Source: Prorocentrum cordatum
Taxonomy: Eukaryota; Sar; Dinophyceae; Prorocentrales; Prorocentraceae
Direction of reading: 5' to 3'
Length of the DNA: 64,000 nucleotides
Assembly (NCBI GenBank): GCA_963575745.1
Contig: CAUYUJ010018726.1
Coordinates: forward strand, 523,075 to 587,074
Shown here: one piece after another, positions 33,501 through 42,374 of the stretch
Position numbering within the stretch: the first letter of the stretch is position 1
Layout of the letters: each line of letters opens with the position of its first letter
Made by a program: the position numbers and the translations under genes
Notes under the pieces: model-generated
Told to the model about the DNA's origin: nothing
Seen by the model: only the letters and a program-made list of their open reading frames with translations
Database searches by the model: none

Positions 33501-34244
33501 ATGTTGACTCGGAGGTGGATCAAGTTCCAGAACTCCCACCTTGGCACGCTGGCAACAGGGAAATGCGCGGTGGTTCATCCAAAAGAATGGTGGCCAGACA
33601 TCAGCAGGAGGGTGATGAGTGAGAACGGCTATGCCATACTGAACCCCTTCGACTGGGACTACACCCTTCCGGCTGAGCGCTACCAAGAGGAACCGAGCTG
33701 TGCATGGTCTGCATGGTGCATGGCGGCTCCAGGAACGAAGGACATCGAGCCGCTCGCCAGTCTGAAGGCTGCCATGGCGGTGGAGATTGCGGACTACTGG
33801 CCGCGGGCAGAGTTCCGTAGGGCCCCTATGCCTAAGGCGCGGGCTACGCGCGCGGGCGCGCCAGCCGACCTGTGTCGGGGCTGCTGCACCGTCTCGCGAG
33901 CCATCTGGCAAGGCGCCCGGCGGCCGCGCTCCGCGAAGCCTGAGGGCCGCTCTGCGGCAGCAAGGACGGGGGACGGCGCAGCGGGCAAGGGCGAGGACAA
34001 CGACAGCAGCGGCAAGGAATCCAAGAGGCCAAGCAGCCGAGCGCCGGATGACCAACAGGAATCCAGGCGGCGCCGAGCTGAGGACCCAACGCGGCGGGGC
34101 ACGCCCCACAGTGCGGGAGCAGCCTCTTCGAGTTCAATGCTAGCTGCGCGGCCTCCTGCGGCCCTTGACTTTCGATCTCGGGATGCCCCGTGGCGCGCCA
34201 AGGCTGATGCCTCGCGGCGCAGGGCGGATGCGGACAGGAGGTGA
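33501..34244 (+). CDS. Unknown 247-residue protein with a basic tail
   Basis: IKFQNSHLGTLATGKCAVVHPKEWW, NGYAILNPFDWDYTLP and a Cys/Trp-rich CAWSAWCMAAP look coding; the C-terminal half is Arg/Ala/Ser-rich and probably disordered. It is the last open frame before the R2 repeat. Not recognised. Confidence 0.3.
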   Translation: MLTRRWIKFQNSHLGTLATGKCAVVHPKEWWPDISRRVMSENGYAILNPFDWDYTLPAERYQEEPSCAWSAWCMAAPGTKDIEPLASLKAAMAVEIADYWPRAEFRRAPMPKARATRAGAPADLCRGCCTVSRAIWQGARRPRSAKPEGRSAAARTGDGAAGKGEDNDSSGKESKRPSSRAPDDQQESRRRRAEDPTRRGTPHSAGAASSSSMLAARPPAALDFRSRDAPWRAKADASRRRADADRR

Positions 34245-34657
34245 GATCGCCCATGGCGCGCGCGCGCCGACGCGGAACCGCTTCCCACGGATTCTTCCAA
34301 CCCGTGGCAGGGAGATGCTGCGACTTGGTGGTCATCGTGGACAGCTGGTACAATGGCGGCTGTGGTCCACGTGCTCACACGCGAGGGTGCGAGGAAGAGA
34401 ACGAGGGGGGAAGGCGGCTAGGAAGATGGTACCCCTTCGAGATTCATGTTTGCGGCTCAACTACGTCAGTAAGGGATGGTTTGAGTCGCCGTGGCACAAA
34501 GGTGCTTTGCGCCGCGCCTGTGGCACGCCGATCCAGACAGTTGGAGAACTGTCCGCCGGGCGCCGCGTGTCCAGACGCTCGCGTGAAAAGTCGGGGCGAA
34601 ACCGAAATCAGCTTCGTCCGCCCGCGCGAGTGGAGCTCGCCGGGCCAGCCGCAGGGG

Positions 34658-35017
34658 GAGTTGATTTATTCACCCCCCCGTGCCCACTTCTGACCCACAG
34701 TTTCGACGCAGCTGTTGTGGGTTGGCTCAAGTAAAAAGAGCGCGGCCCGCCCGCCCGGCGCGCGCGCCCTCCCGGGCCGGCCGGGCGCGCATCCCTGGCC
34801 GGTCGGCCTCCTGACAATTTGTTGCTAGCCCAAGCTTAACGGACATTACCATGCCCATCCGGCCATGGCGGTGAGAGACACATCAACCACACTGAATATG
34901 TACCCGAGCAAGAGACTACTACAGGAAGAAGACGAGGGAGAACAATTACGATATGATCGTGATACCATTATGCCTATCATCACATGCGTATAAAACGCCC
35001 ATAGCATCAATGAGTTA
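34658..35017 (+). repeat. Dispersed/terminal repeat, copy R2
   Basis: Matches R1 (11948-12296) in the same orientation. It holds ACCCACA (34693-34699) and TGTGGGT (34716-34722) with TTGGCTCAAG at 34722-34731, the GC-rich block, and the block from GGACATTACCAT to GCATCAATGA. A purine stretch (GCAGGGGGAG) immediately precedes it, as a polypurine tract would precede a 3' LTR, but such stretches are common here. Confidence 0.7.
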
Positions 35018-37003
35018 GCAAAATATTCAGTTGTTACGAGCTTTCCAGACGAATGTGCGCGGTGCTAAGGTGAGAGCCTCATTTTGGAATCAATCCCCCT
35101 CCATCCTTGGAGCTGTGGCATGCTGTCGAGGCGAGGGCGCGAGGAGCTGAAGCGCGAGCCTCATTTCGAAACAACTCCCAATCCGCGCGTGTAGAAGTTG
35201 CAAGCCTGAGGCTGCAGGATCATACACGGTGAGGAAGCGTCGGGCGAAGCCCCTGGCTTGCCGTCCCTACCAGCCTGTCTGGGGGTGCGACAAAGAGAAG
35301 TTATTTGTCAGGGCGAGGGACGGATGATGAGGTGGAGTAGGAGGAGGGCGAGAAGAAGAAGGGTTAGGAGGAGGAGTGCGAGGAGGAGGCAGAGGAAGCA
35401 TGACGCAGCATGACCGGCATTCGCTCAAAGTGGGCCTCCGGACCCGTCCTGGGGCCCATCGAGGCAAGTTCTTTCTGCTGCGTTCAGCCGTGGCGACGAG
35501 AACTTTCAGCAACGTCCAGGAGGAGGAGCAGGATGAAAAGGATCAGGAGGAGGCGCAAGGCATGAAGCTCGGTGCAAGCCGCGGTCCGCCGGAAGGGCGG
35601 TCCACGCTCGGCGCGGGCATCGAGCCAGAACGCCCGGAGGGCCGGGCCGTCGTTCTCGAAGGACCACGGGCACCGCGGGCCTGCCCCTCGGTCAGGCCCA
35701 GGCCTTGGGGCACGTAAAACCTCCCGGCTTCAGGCCCAGCGTATGGTGACGTCGGAAGCCAACGGCCGAACCAATCCAGAGTAAGCGCATCGGCGGCCGC
35801 TCCGGGGTTCTCTTCGTGCCCGCCTCCGCGAGCACGCCGCGGAGCAGGGTGTCGGCCCGGCGGAGGCCGCGCTGCCCACGCTCCGCCTCGTTCAAGCCGT
35901 GAACCCGACCTCGCTCGTGAGCTCGTCCGCCGACTTGCCGCAGGGCTTCTGCATCTGACCGTACATCGACAAAATGTTGCACCGGGTTTGCCGCACTCTG
36001 ACACGTCTGTTTCACCGGGCATTCCCCCGCTCACATGGTCTTAGAACTTATTACTTGGCGCATGACGGAGAGCTTTTGAGCCCCCCACGGGTTCCGACAT
36101 AATGTTGTACCACCGAGCTCAGCGACTAGCCCAGACCGAACCCAATATTAAGGTAGGGGGAGGGGGGTGGCAGACAGACGTCGGATATCAAAGCGATGCG
36201 CTCTATTGTCCGCGCCAGGTGGTGCATTGTGTTGTCGATGTACCGAATCACCAGGCTTTCTCCCGAACTTCTCGATGGGCGCCTCGCTGCCCTCCTCCAG
36301 CCCTTTAACGCCGTTACGGTCGTGACGGCCGAAGTCGCCACCCGCGAGCGTTTTGCGCCGACCATCGTTGTCACTTCGCGGTGTCGCTGGCCGCGGCGTC
36401 TACCGTGGCCTCCTCCGCGATCTGCCCAGGCACTCCTGGGGCCGCATTGTCCGCCTCGGCCTCGGCCCCTGCGCCGTGCTAGCATGCTGGTCGCCACGCC
36501 CAATCAGCGGGGCATGGTCGATCACGTCGGACTCCTCCTGCTCTTGTGTGACCCGGACCCAGCTGGTGCTGGTGCATGTCTGCCCCCTGAGTGCGTCGAG
36601 CACCAGGTCAAGCTCCGACTCGGCGCCGGCTGCCGTGAGCGCATCGCCCTCGCTTGCGCTGTCACTGACATCATAGTGCATCTCCTTCCCCAGGTAATTT
36701 GGTGGCCTGGGCGGCCGTCGAGCCTCCAGCTGGCCCGTTTAGCGTCTGCTTCTGCTGTCCTGGCCCCTTCAGCCGTCCTCGCTCCATCCTTGCGCCAACC
36801 AGGCACTCGAGCTCCCCTTGGTGCCCTTGGCCGGGCCCTCCTTCTCCACACCGTGGAGGAACTGGTTCCTTGAGTTGTTTTGCTGTCGTGGGGCTCCTGG
36901 GAGGCTCGGGGCCGTCAGACGATGACCCAGGATGACCCGTTTCCACCAGGACTCCTGTCCAGCAAACCAAGATGAAGGTGACGACGACGATGGGGGTGGT
37001 GAT
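35018..37003. other. Unassigned region between R2 and the DIRS-like element
   Basis: Two motif copies near 35070 and 35157 (GCGAGCCTCATTTCG-like) repeat motifs seen near 11774. Minus-strand frames 35692-36015 (ALRQVGGRAHERGRVHGL) and 36400-36681 (ESELDLVLDALRG) have coding-like composition but no recognised domain. The last ~40 bp before 37004 is a GAC/GGT-rich simple sequence. No confident gene. Confidence 0.3.
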
Positions 37004-37185
37004 CGTTATTGACAGGTCAATTGAGGACAATTGCACTCCTAATGCATGGTTGGTGGGTGGCTTGTCTCATTGTGTATCCACCTTGCCCCATCATATATTA
37101 TTGTATCCTGCTCCCTGCGCTCCTATGCCAGATTGTTGTTCGATGCAGCCACGCGGATCGAACTCGATACTCTTTGCTTTTTCCC
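37004..37185 (+). repeat. DIRS-like element left repeat A1
   Basis: 182 bp matching A2 (44748-44929) position for position apart from a handful of substitutions. It begins CGTTATTGACAGGTCAATTG, with the inverted repeat TTGAC-AG-GTCAA at 37009-37020 and two CAATTG palindromes shortly after. The left flank is GAC/GGT simple sequence. Confidence 0.9.
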
Positions 37186-37256
37186 ATTTCACCTTAACGT
37201 ACCTCCCATTCTTCTCTTACGTCGTTTGCCTGCGCGGCTTGCTTCCCTCACGATCG

Positions 37257-38736
37257 ATGGCATTGTTTCCGCCAGAGGCCACTGCAATGTCTTGGACAAT
37301 GGTTTCGGACGTTGTCCAATATGTACGTCTGTCTGGCAGTGTGTTTCGTGTTGTCGAGGCGCAGCTGGGGGATTTCCAGAATCACATCCCGCTGATGTCG
37401 ATAATCCCCGCTCCGATGCTGCACGTAGCAATCATGACCACACAGATTGACAATAACCTTGGACAGGAAGAGCCGTCCTTACGTGGCCTCACCCCCTTGG
37501 AAGCAAGCCAGGTGGGCCTCATCTGGCGCATTTGCAAACGCATTTCGTGGACAGCCGGCGGACAGAGATGGGACGACTTCGTGGACGTGGATCCGTTCCA
37601 AGCGCCTGCGGCGCGTCCGGCTGCGGCCGGGTCTGGGGCAGCGCCGGCGGCGGCCCCGGCGACCAGGGACAAGGTCGTCAAGTTGTCCGCTGTCCTCGAC
37701 CAGGGCGACGATGGCGAGGTGCGGGTCGCCGATGCGTCTACGTCTGCCCAGTGGCACGCCAACTACCAGCAGCAGGTCCTCGCCGCTCCGGCGGAGGACG
37801 CGGAGCCTTCGGTGGAGCAGCTCACGGCCTTGGACCACAGGGCGAACGGCCGCGGCTGCTCGCCGTATGCTGACTTCGCGCTGTGGGGGCCGTTCGCCCG
37901 CAAGGGCGTGCGGGCCGCGAAGTTCCGCGCCCGGTACCCGACCGGCGACGGCACCTGCGGCCAAGGAGCTCCCCGGCCCGGGGAACCTGCAGCACTGGGA
38001 AGCGGCATGGAAGGTGTTCGCCACTGCTTGCATCATGCTCATGGCTGTGGCCCGCTCTGCGCTCGAGCACTACGCGGAGAAGATCCGCAAGCTCGTGCAC
38101 CTATGGCCGGAATGTTGGCATCTCATTGCCACGGCGGACGACCAGATGCGCGCACAGCACATGGTCCGCCTGAAGCGCCGCTACGAGGCCAAACTGGCGG
38201 CCGGCGGGACGCCCGCTCCAGACTGGAACAGCGCAGCGCCCTGGTCCACTGTGTACCGCCTCGCGGCCGACGACGAGGCATTCTGGGATGCTCACGTGCG
38301 GCGCCCGGCGGCTGCGTGGGTGGCGCGCGGCGGTCGCGGCGTGCTGCTCGCGCCTGAGGAGGCGGTGGCCTTGGCCCACCTGCCCGGTGGCCTCGCGGCC
38401 ATCACGCCGCCGACAGAGCAGCGCCCCCCCGCGACGGGCAAGCGGCGCAAGACCGGCCCGCAGCAGCAGCAGCAGCAGCAGCGCCCCCAGCAGGCGTCGG
38501 GAAACGGGGGCCCCCCGTCGACTGCCCACGGCAGCTCGGCGGGGGGGCCGCGCAAGCAGACGAACGACTCGCAGAAGGCCCAGGGGCCCGAGGTGTGCAA
38601 GAACTGGAACCAGGGCAACCCGGCGAACGAGTGCGGCAAGCTGGGCGCGCCCTCGACTTGCCCGAAGGGCCGGTTGCACAAGTGCGCCAAGTGCGGCGAT
38701 GCCTCGCACAAGGCGCCGGACTGCCGGCGCCGCTGA
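37257..38736 (+). pseudogene. Gag of the DIRS-like element with one frameshift
   Basis: ATG at 37257 starts MALFPPEATAMSWTM; the frame gives LEASQVGLIWRICKRISW, WDDFVDVDPFQAP and YADFALWGPFARKGVRAAKF to about 37950. The sequence then continues in the +1 frame: KELPGPGNLQHWEAAWKVF, HYAEKIRKLVHLWPECWHL, WSTVYRLAADDEAFWD, a poly-Gln run at 38460-38481, and the nucleocapsid knuckle CAKCGDASHKAPDC (C-x2-C-x4-H-x4-C, near 38689) with an upstream CKNWNQGNPANEC set. The join is around the GCGGCCAAGGAG at 37957-37968, where one extra base would explain it. The frame is open upstream of 37257, so the start is not certain. It could be a mutation, a sequencing error or programmed frameshifting. Confidence 0.75.
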
Positions 38737-41120
38737 CCCCGGCTCCGGGGTCGCCGGGCGCTGTCGCTAAGGCCCCCGACAGCGCCCTGATCCGTGTGGG
38801 CCAGTGGGGCAACGCCTTGGTCAGGCGCCCCACCAGCGCCGGCGCGGCAGCCGGGCAGCCGGCCGCGCAGCCAGCCCTCGCGGAGGTCGCGCGCCCCGCA
38901 CCGACGGCCGCGGCCCCGGCCTCCCGGCAGGAGCGCCGAGAGCAGGAGAACCATCTCTGCGTTGGTGGCCTGCGCTCAACGGCGGCCTCCGTGGCGCGCC
39001 AGCCGCGCCTCTGCGCCCTCGGCAAGGAGGTGGCCGCCCTGTACGACGACTGGGTTTCGGAATACCCGGAGGCGGCCGCAGTGGTGCAGCGCTTCGGTGA
39101 CAAGAGTTACACCGGCCCAGGCAGTGACCTCGTCGAAGTCTGGAGATCCCGGCTGCGCGAGCATCTCAGCGCCCCGCCAGAGGGCCAGACGGCTCACGAG
39201 TGGGGGCGGCCCTCGCCGCTGCAAGCGGAGCTGCTGCACGCGTGGCTGCAGGCCGGCGGGGGCCCCGAGATCTGCCTCCGGGATTGGTGCCAGGTGGGCG
39301 CGCCGCTGGGCGTGGAGGTGCCCATCCCCACCTGCGGCATATTCCCCGCCGTGCCCGCGGCGGAGAGCGCTGGCACCGCCGGTAGATTGGACTTAGCCCT
39401 GGCGCAAGGCGTGTTCAATTACCAGTCGATCTCCGACGACCCCGAGGGCTCGGCGGCGGAGGTGCACCGCTATCTGGAACAGGACTTCGCAGTGTCGCTT
39501 CCTGAGCCCGTTGCCCAGCAGAGGTTTCCCGGTGGCTCCATATCCCGAATGGCGCTCATCACCAAGGAGAAACCAGACGGGGGCGTCAAGCGGCGCATCA
39601 TTGTTGACCTCAAGCGGAGCAGGCCGACGCCGGTCAACAGCCGCGCCCGGGTCCCAGAACGACCGGTGCTCCCGCGGATGCGCGACCTCATCCGGGACAC
39701 CCTGGCGCTGGTCCACGGCGCGGCGCCCCCTGGCAGTGCCGACCCGGCGGTGGATTTAGAATTCGCCATCGCCGATTTTTCGGACGCCTACATGCATCTG
39801 CGGACGCACCCGGATGAGCTGCGCCACTGCTTGTCGCCGGATGTGGTGCCGGGCCGCCTGCTGCTGTGGATCACGCTCTGCTTCGGCCTCTCTGGTGCCC
39901 CGCTCATCTGGTGCCGCGTCGCAGCCGCGCTGGCGAGGCTCGTGCAATCTTGCGTGGACCACCGCCAAGCCAGAATGCAGCTGTACCTGGACGACCCCAT
40001 ATGGGCACTCTTGGGCACGAAAGCGCAGCGCGACAGGCAGCTCGGCCTCGCACTGCGGGTGCTCATCGGCATGGGTGTCCGCATCGCATGGCACAAGGCA
40101 GTCCGGGGGAGCGCAGTCGTGTGGATCGGGGCCTCCATAGTGGCAGACGTCGCCGCCCGGGAGATCACCGTGTCCATCCCGGCCAGCATGGTCGCGGAGC
40201 TTCTGGCCTCCCTCGAGCTCCTGGCCTCTGGGGCAATGGTCAGCCTCAGGGAGCTCAAGCGGTGCACAGGTAAACACTCCTGGGTTGCAGGCCTGCTCCC
40301 CCGCATCCGCTGGGCCGTGTCCATCATGTACGCGGTCGCTGCCTCCGCAGAGGGGGACATCCGCTCCGGCGCCGAGGAGCGCAGACGTCTTCGCAGAGAG
40401 GACCCGCGCCCCAAGCACGGTCTGGTGGCGGCCAAGCGGATCGCCTTGCCTGTCCGTTGGCTCACGGCGCTCTGGTGCGACATGCAAGGGCCAGTGACCC
40501 GGCGCATATCTTGGGTGCGCTCCCCGCCAGCCACCGTCGTCATAGTGGACGCTTCTCCCTGGGGCTTGGGGCTGGTCTTGGCCCACCTCGCATCCGGCAG
40601 GGTCTTGGAGTACGCCCACAGCGACGTGCTGGATGACGACGAGACGCTCCTTCTTGTCCACCGGGGCTCATCCAGCTCGCAGCAGGCCTTGGAGGCGCTC
40701 GCTCTCCTCGTCGCCCTGAAACTGTGGGGTCGCTTCATGCGGGCTTCCTCGACCACAGTGGACCTGCGCGGCGACAACTCCGCTGCCCTTGCCCTCGCAG
40801 GGAAGCTGTCCAGCTCATCCCCTGTGACGAATTTGATCGGGGCCGAACTGGCGCTCGAATTGGAGAGCCTGGACGTCCGGGATGTACAGCCCACGCACAT
40901 TCCAGGTCATTGGAACGTCGCGGCCGGTTGGCTGTCCAGGCGTTCTGCTCCCGGGAGCGCCGCTGCAGTGCCCGCGGAGAACTGGTCGGCGCGAAGGCCC
41001 GGCCAGTGCCCGCCCGGCCTCGCTCATACTACCGACTGCCCCCCCCCGGGGGCCCAGCCGGAGCTCTGGGCAGCAACATCGGGCGCCAGCGCATGGGCAA
41101 CAGTTGCCGCCAGTGTCTGA
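38595..41120 (+). CDS. Reverse transcriptase-RNase H polyprotein of the DIRS-like element
   Basis: An intact 841-residue frame, -1 relative to gag and overlapping its last 140 bp, so it may be reached by frameshifting or reinitiation; the residues before about 60 lie in that overlap and may not be translated. RT: RRIIVDLKRSRP, motif A FAIADFSDAYMHL with Asp about residue 394, FGLSGAPLIWCR (motif B region), motif C YLDDP with Asp 466-467. RNase H: VIVDASPWGLGLVL (Asp 652), QQALEALALL (Glu 700), LRGDNSAALAL (Asp 727) and IPGHWNVAAGWLSR at the end, as in gypsy/DIRS-type RNase H. It would copy the element RNA into cDNA. No methyltransferase domain follows. Nothing is missing from the catalytic set. 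Confidence 0.85.
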   Translation: MQELEPGQPGERVRQAGRALDLPEGPVAQVRQVRRCLAQGAGLPAPLTPAPGSPGAVAKAPDSALIRVGQWGNALVRRPTSAGAAAGQPAAQPALAEVARPAPTAAAPASRQERREQENHLCVGGLRSTAASVARQPRLCALGKEVAALYDDWVSEYPEAAAVVQRFGDKSYTGPGSDLVEVWRSRLREHLSAPPEGQTAHEWGRPSPLQAELLHAWLQAGGGPEICLRDWCQVGAPLGVEVPIPTCGIFPAVPAAESAGTAGRLDLALAQGVFNYQSISDDPEGSAAEVHRYLEQDFAVSLPEPVAQQRFPGGSISRMALITKEKPDGGVKRRIIVDLKRSRPTPVNSRARVPERPVLPRMRDLIRDTLALVHGAAPPGSADPAVDLEFAIADFSDAYMHLRTHPDELRHCLSPDVVPGRLLLWITLCFGLSGAPLIWCRVAAALARLVQSCVDHRQARMQLYLDDPIWALLGTKAQRDRQLGLALRVLIGMGVRIAWHKAVRGSAVVWIGASIVADVAAREITVSIPASMVAELLASLELLASGAMVSLRELKRCTGKHSWVAGLLPRIRWAVSIMYAVAASAEGDIRSGAEERRRLRREDPRPKHGLVAAKRIALPVRWLTALWCDMQGPVTRRISWVRSPPATVVIVDASPWGLGLVLAHLASGRVLEYAHSDVLDDDETLLLVHRGSSSSQQALEALALLVALKLWGRFMRASSTTVDLRGDNSAALALAGKLSSSSPVTNLIGAELALELESLDVRDVQPTHIPGHWNVAAGWLSRRSAPGSAAAVPAENWSARRPGQCPPGLAHTTDCPPPGAQPELWAATSGASAWATVAASV

Positions 41121-42374
41121 ACGGCTCGTCGCGTGCTTCGACAGAGGGGTGATTTTTTTCGTTTTGCAGCAGAGGGGTGATGTTTTTTTGCAGTTTTTTT
41201 GCCATGTTCCACCGCGCCTCCCCGAGGCACGCCCCGTGTCATGTTACTGTCACGTGTGCGATCGGGAAAAATGTGGGTCGTTCACCTCCCCTCGCTCTGC
41301 TTCGCTGCTCAAAGGCCCGGTCCCCGACCGGCCGCCTCACAGAGCGGGCTGGCGCCGACGGCTGGGGCGAATCTCCCACGGCACGGGGCGCGAAGATATC
41401 CCCCCTCCTCCGCCCTGTCCTCCTCCTTTCCCTTTTTCCTCGTTCCTCCCCGTCCCTCCCCTCCTCCGCCTTGCCCTGTCCTTCTGCCCCCCTTGATAGT
41501 GAAGCGCGAAGATTTTCGCGCGCCAGGGTCGTGGTGCTCTTGCCCAGGATCCCCTCTGGGCCTCTGCCCCAACCAGTGTTGGCCCTCGGCCAGCCTTCGG
41601 CGCGCGCCCCCGGCACAGCGCTTCGGCTCCAGGGCAGATCGATTTCACCTTTTCTCCCTCTCCTCCCCCTTTCCTTTCCCTCCCTCTCCCTCCCTTCCTC
41701 TTTTTTCGTTCCACTTCCTCGTCGCCCTCCTCCGGGACTCGCCTTCGGCCGGCCGCTCCGGCGGTGGGACCCGCGTCGCGAAGATCTGGCCGCGTGCGAA
41801 GTTAATCGTCTTCGTCGCTCGCCCCTTGGATCGAGTCCTCGGCGAGGCGCAGCGGGCGGCCGTGGCCTCACTCGTGAGGCCTCCTTCTGGTCTTCATGAG
41901 GCGTACGTCGCCGTTGGGTCCCTGTGCCGCCCGAGCCATGCGTTCAGTAAGCTCTCGGCGAGGCGCATGGGGCTCCTGGCTCGGGTTCTGCTTCAGGGCC
42001 GAATGGCACGCTACGAGTGCCTTGTGTCTCTGATTGTGCTCTCGGCGAGGCGCACGCGTCCGTGGTGCCTGGCAGCTGTCTCTGTTAGCTCTCGGCGAGG
42101 CGCATGGGGCTCCGGGCTCAGACACTGCGTCGGAGCCGAATGGCACGCCGAGTGCCATGCTTACGTCTTTGTTTGAACCCTCTGCGAGGCGCACGCTTGC
42201 CTTGATCAAAGGTGCCGGCCGAATGGCACGTCAGCGAATCCCAATCGTTGCTGTTTCAGCTCTCGGCGAGGCGCATGCTTGTATGGAGCCAAGTTGCCGT
42301 CGCAGCCGGAGCGGCACGTGAATGAGAGAATTCTCATCTATTGATCCTCCGTTGTAGTTTCGGCTCCATTCGCC
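41121..42374 (+). other. Internal spacer between RT and YR genes: pyrimidine tract and tandem repeats
   Basis: 41135-41205 has T-rich repeats (AGGGGTGAT followed by T-runs, twice). 41400-41720 is C/T-rich. No protein is claimed; long frames on both strands are compositional. The spacer could hold an internal promoter or splice signals for the YR transcript, but no element is identified. Confidence 0.5.
41950..42285 (+). repeat. CTCTCGGCGAGGCGCA repeat, five dispersed copies
   Basis: CTCTCGGCGAGGCGCA (or CTCTGCGAGGCGCA) recurs at about 41952, 42041, 42091, 42179 and 42260, roughly 50-90 bp apart, with GCCGAATGGCACG-type sequences between them. Unit and spacer look like a degenerate tandem array just upstream of the recombinase start. 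Confidence 0.7.

Larger units (their letters stand above)
11948..35017 (+). mobile_element. Putative giant Copia-like element (~23 kb) between two direct repeats
   Basis: Between R1 (11948-12296) and R2 (34658-35017) all coding remnants lie on the + strand in Copia order: Cys-rich/coiled-coil and Gag (13.2-16.6 kb), protease (18.3), integrase (19.3-20.2), RT (21.3-22.2), RNase H (22.8-23.5), followed by a conserved unknown module (23.5-24.6) and about 10 kb of further decayed coding sequence. The order of protease, integrase, RT, RNase H defines the Copia superfamily. That R1 and R2 are its terminal repeats is an inference: they are diverged, lack clear TG...CA ends, and no primer-binding site or target duplication is evident. 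The Copia core is secure; the outer limits are not. Confidence 0.45.

Noticed and set aside
36972-37256. Upstream extension of gag through repeat A1
   Set aside because: The frame is open, but A1 is a terminal repeat also present downstream without gag, and the residues are unlike a Gag N-terminus, so the ATG at 37257 is preferred.
41239-41871. Minus-strand 210-residue frame inside the DIRS-like element
   Set aside because: Antisense of the pyrimidine tract; Arg/Gly/Glu-rich. No element of this order is known to need it.
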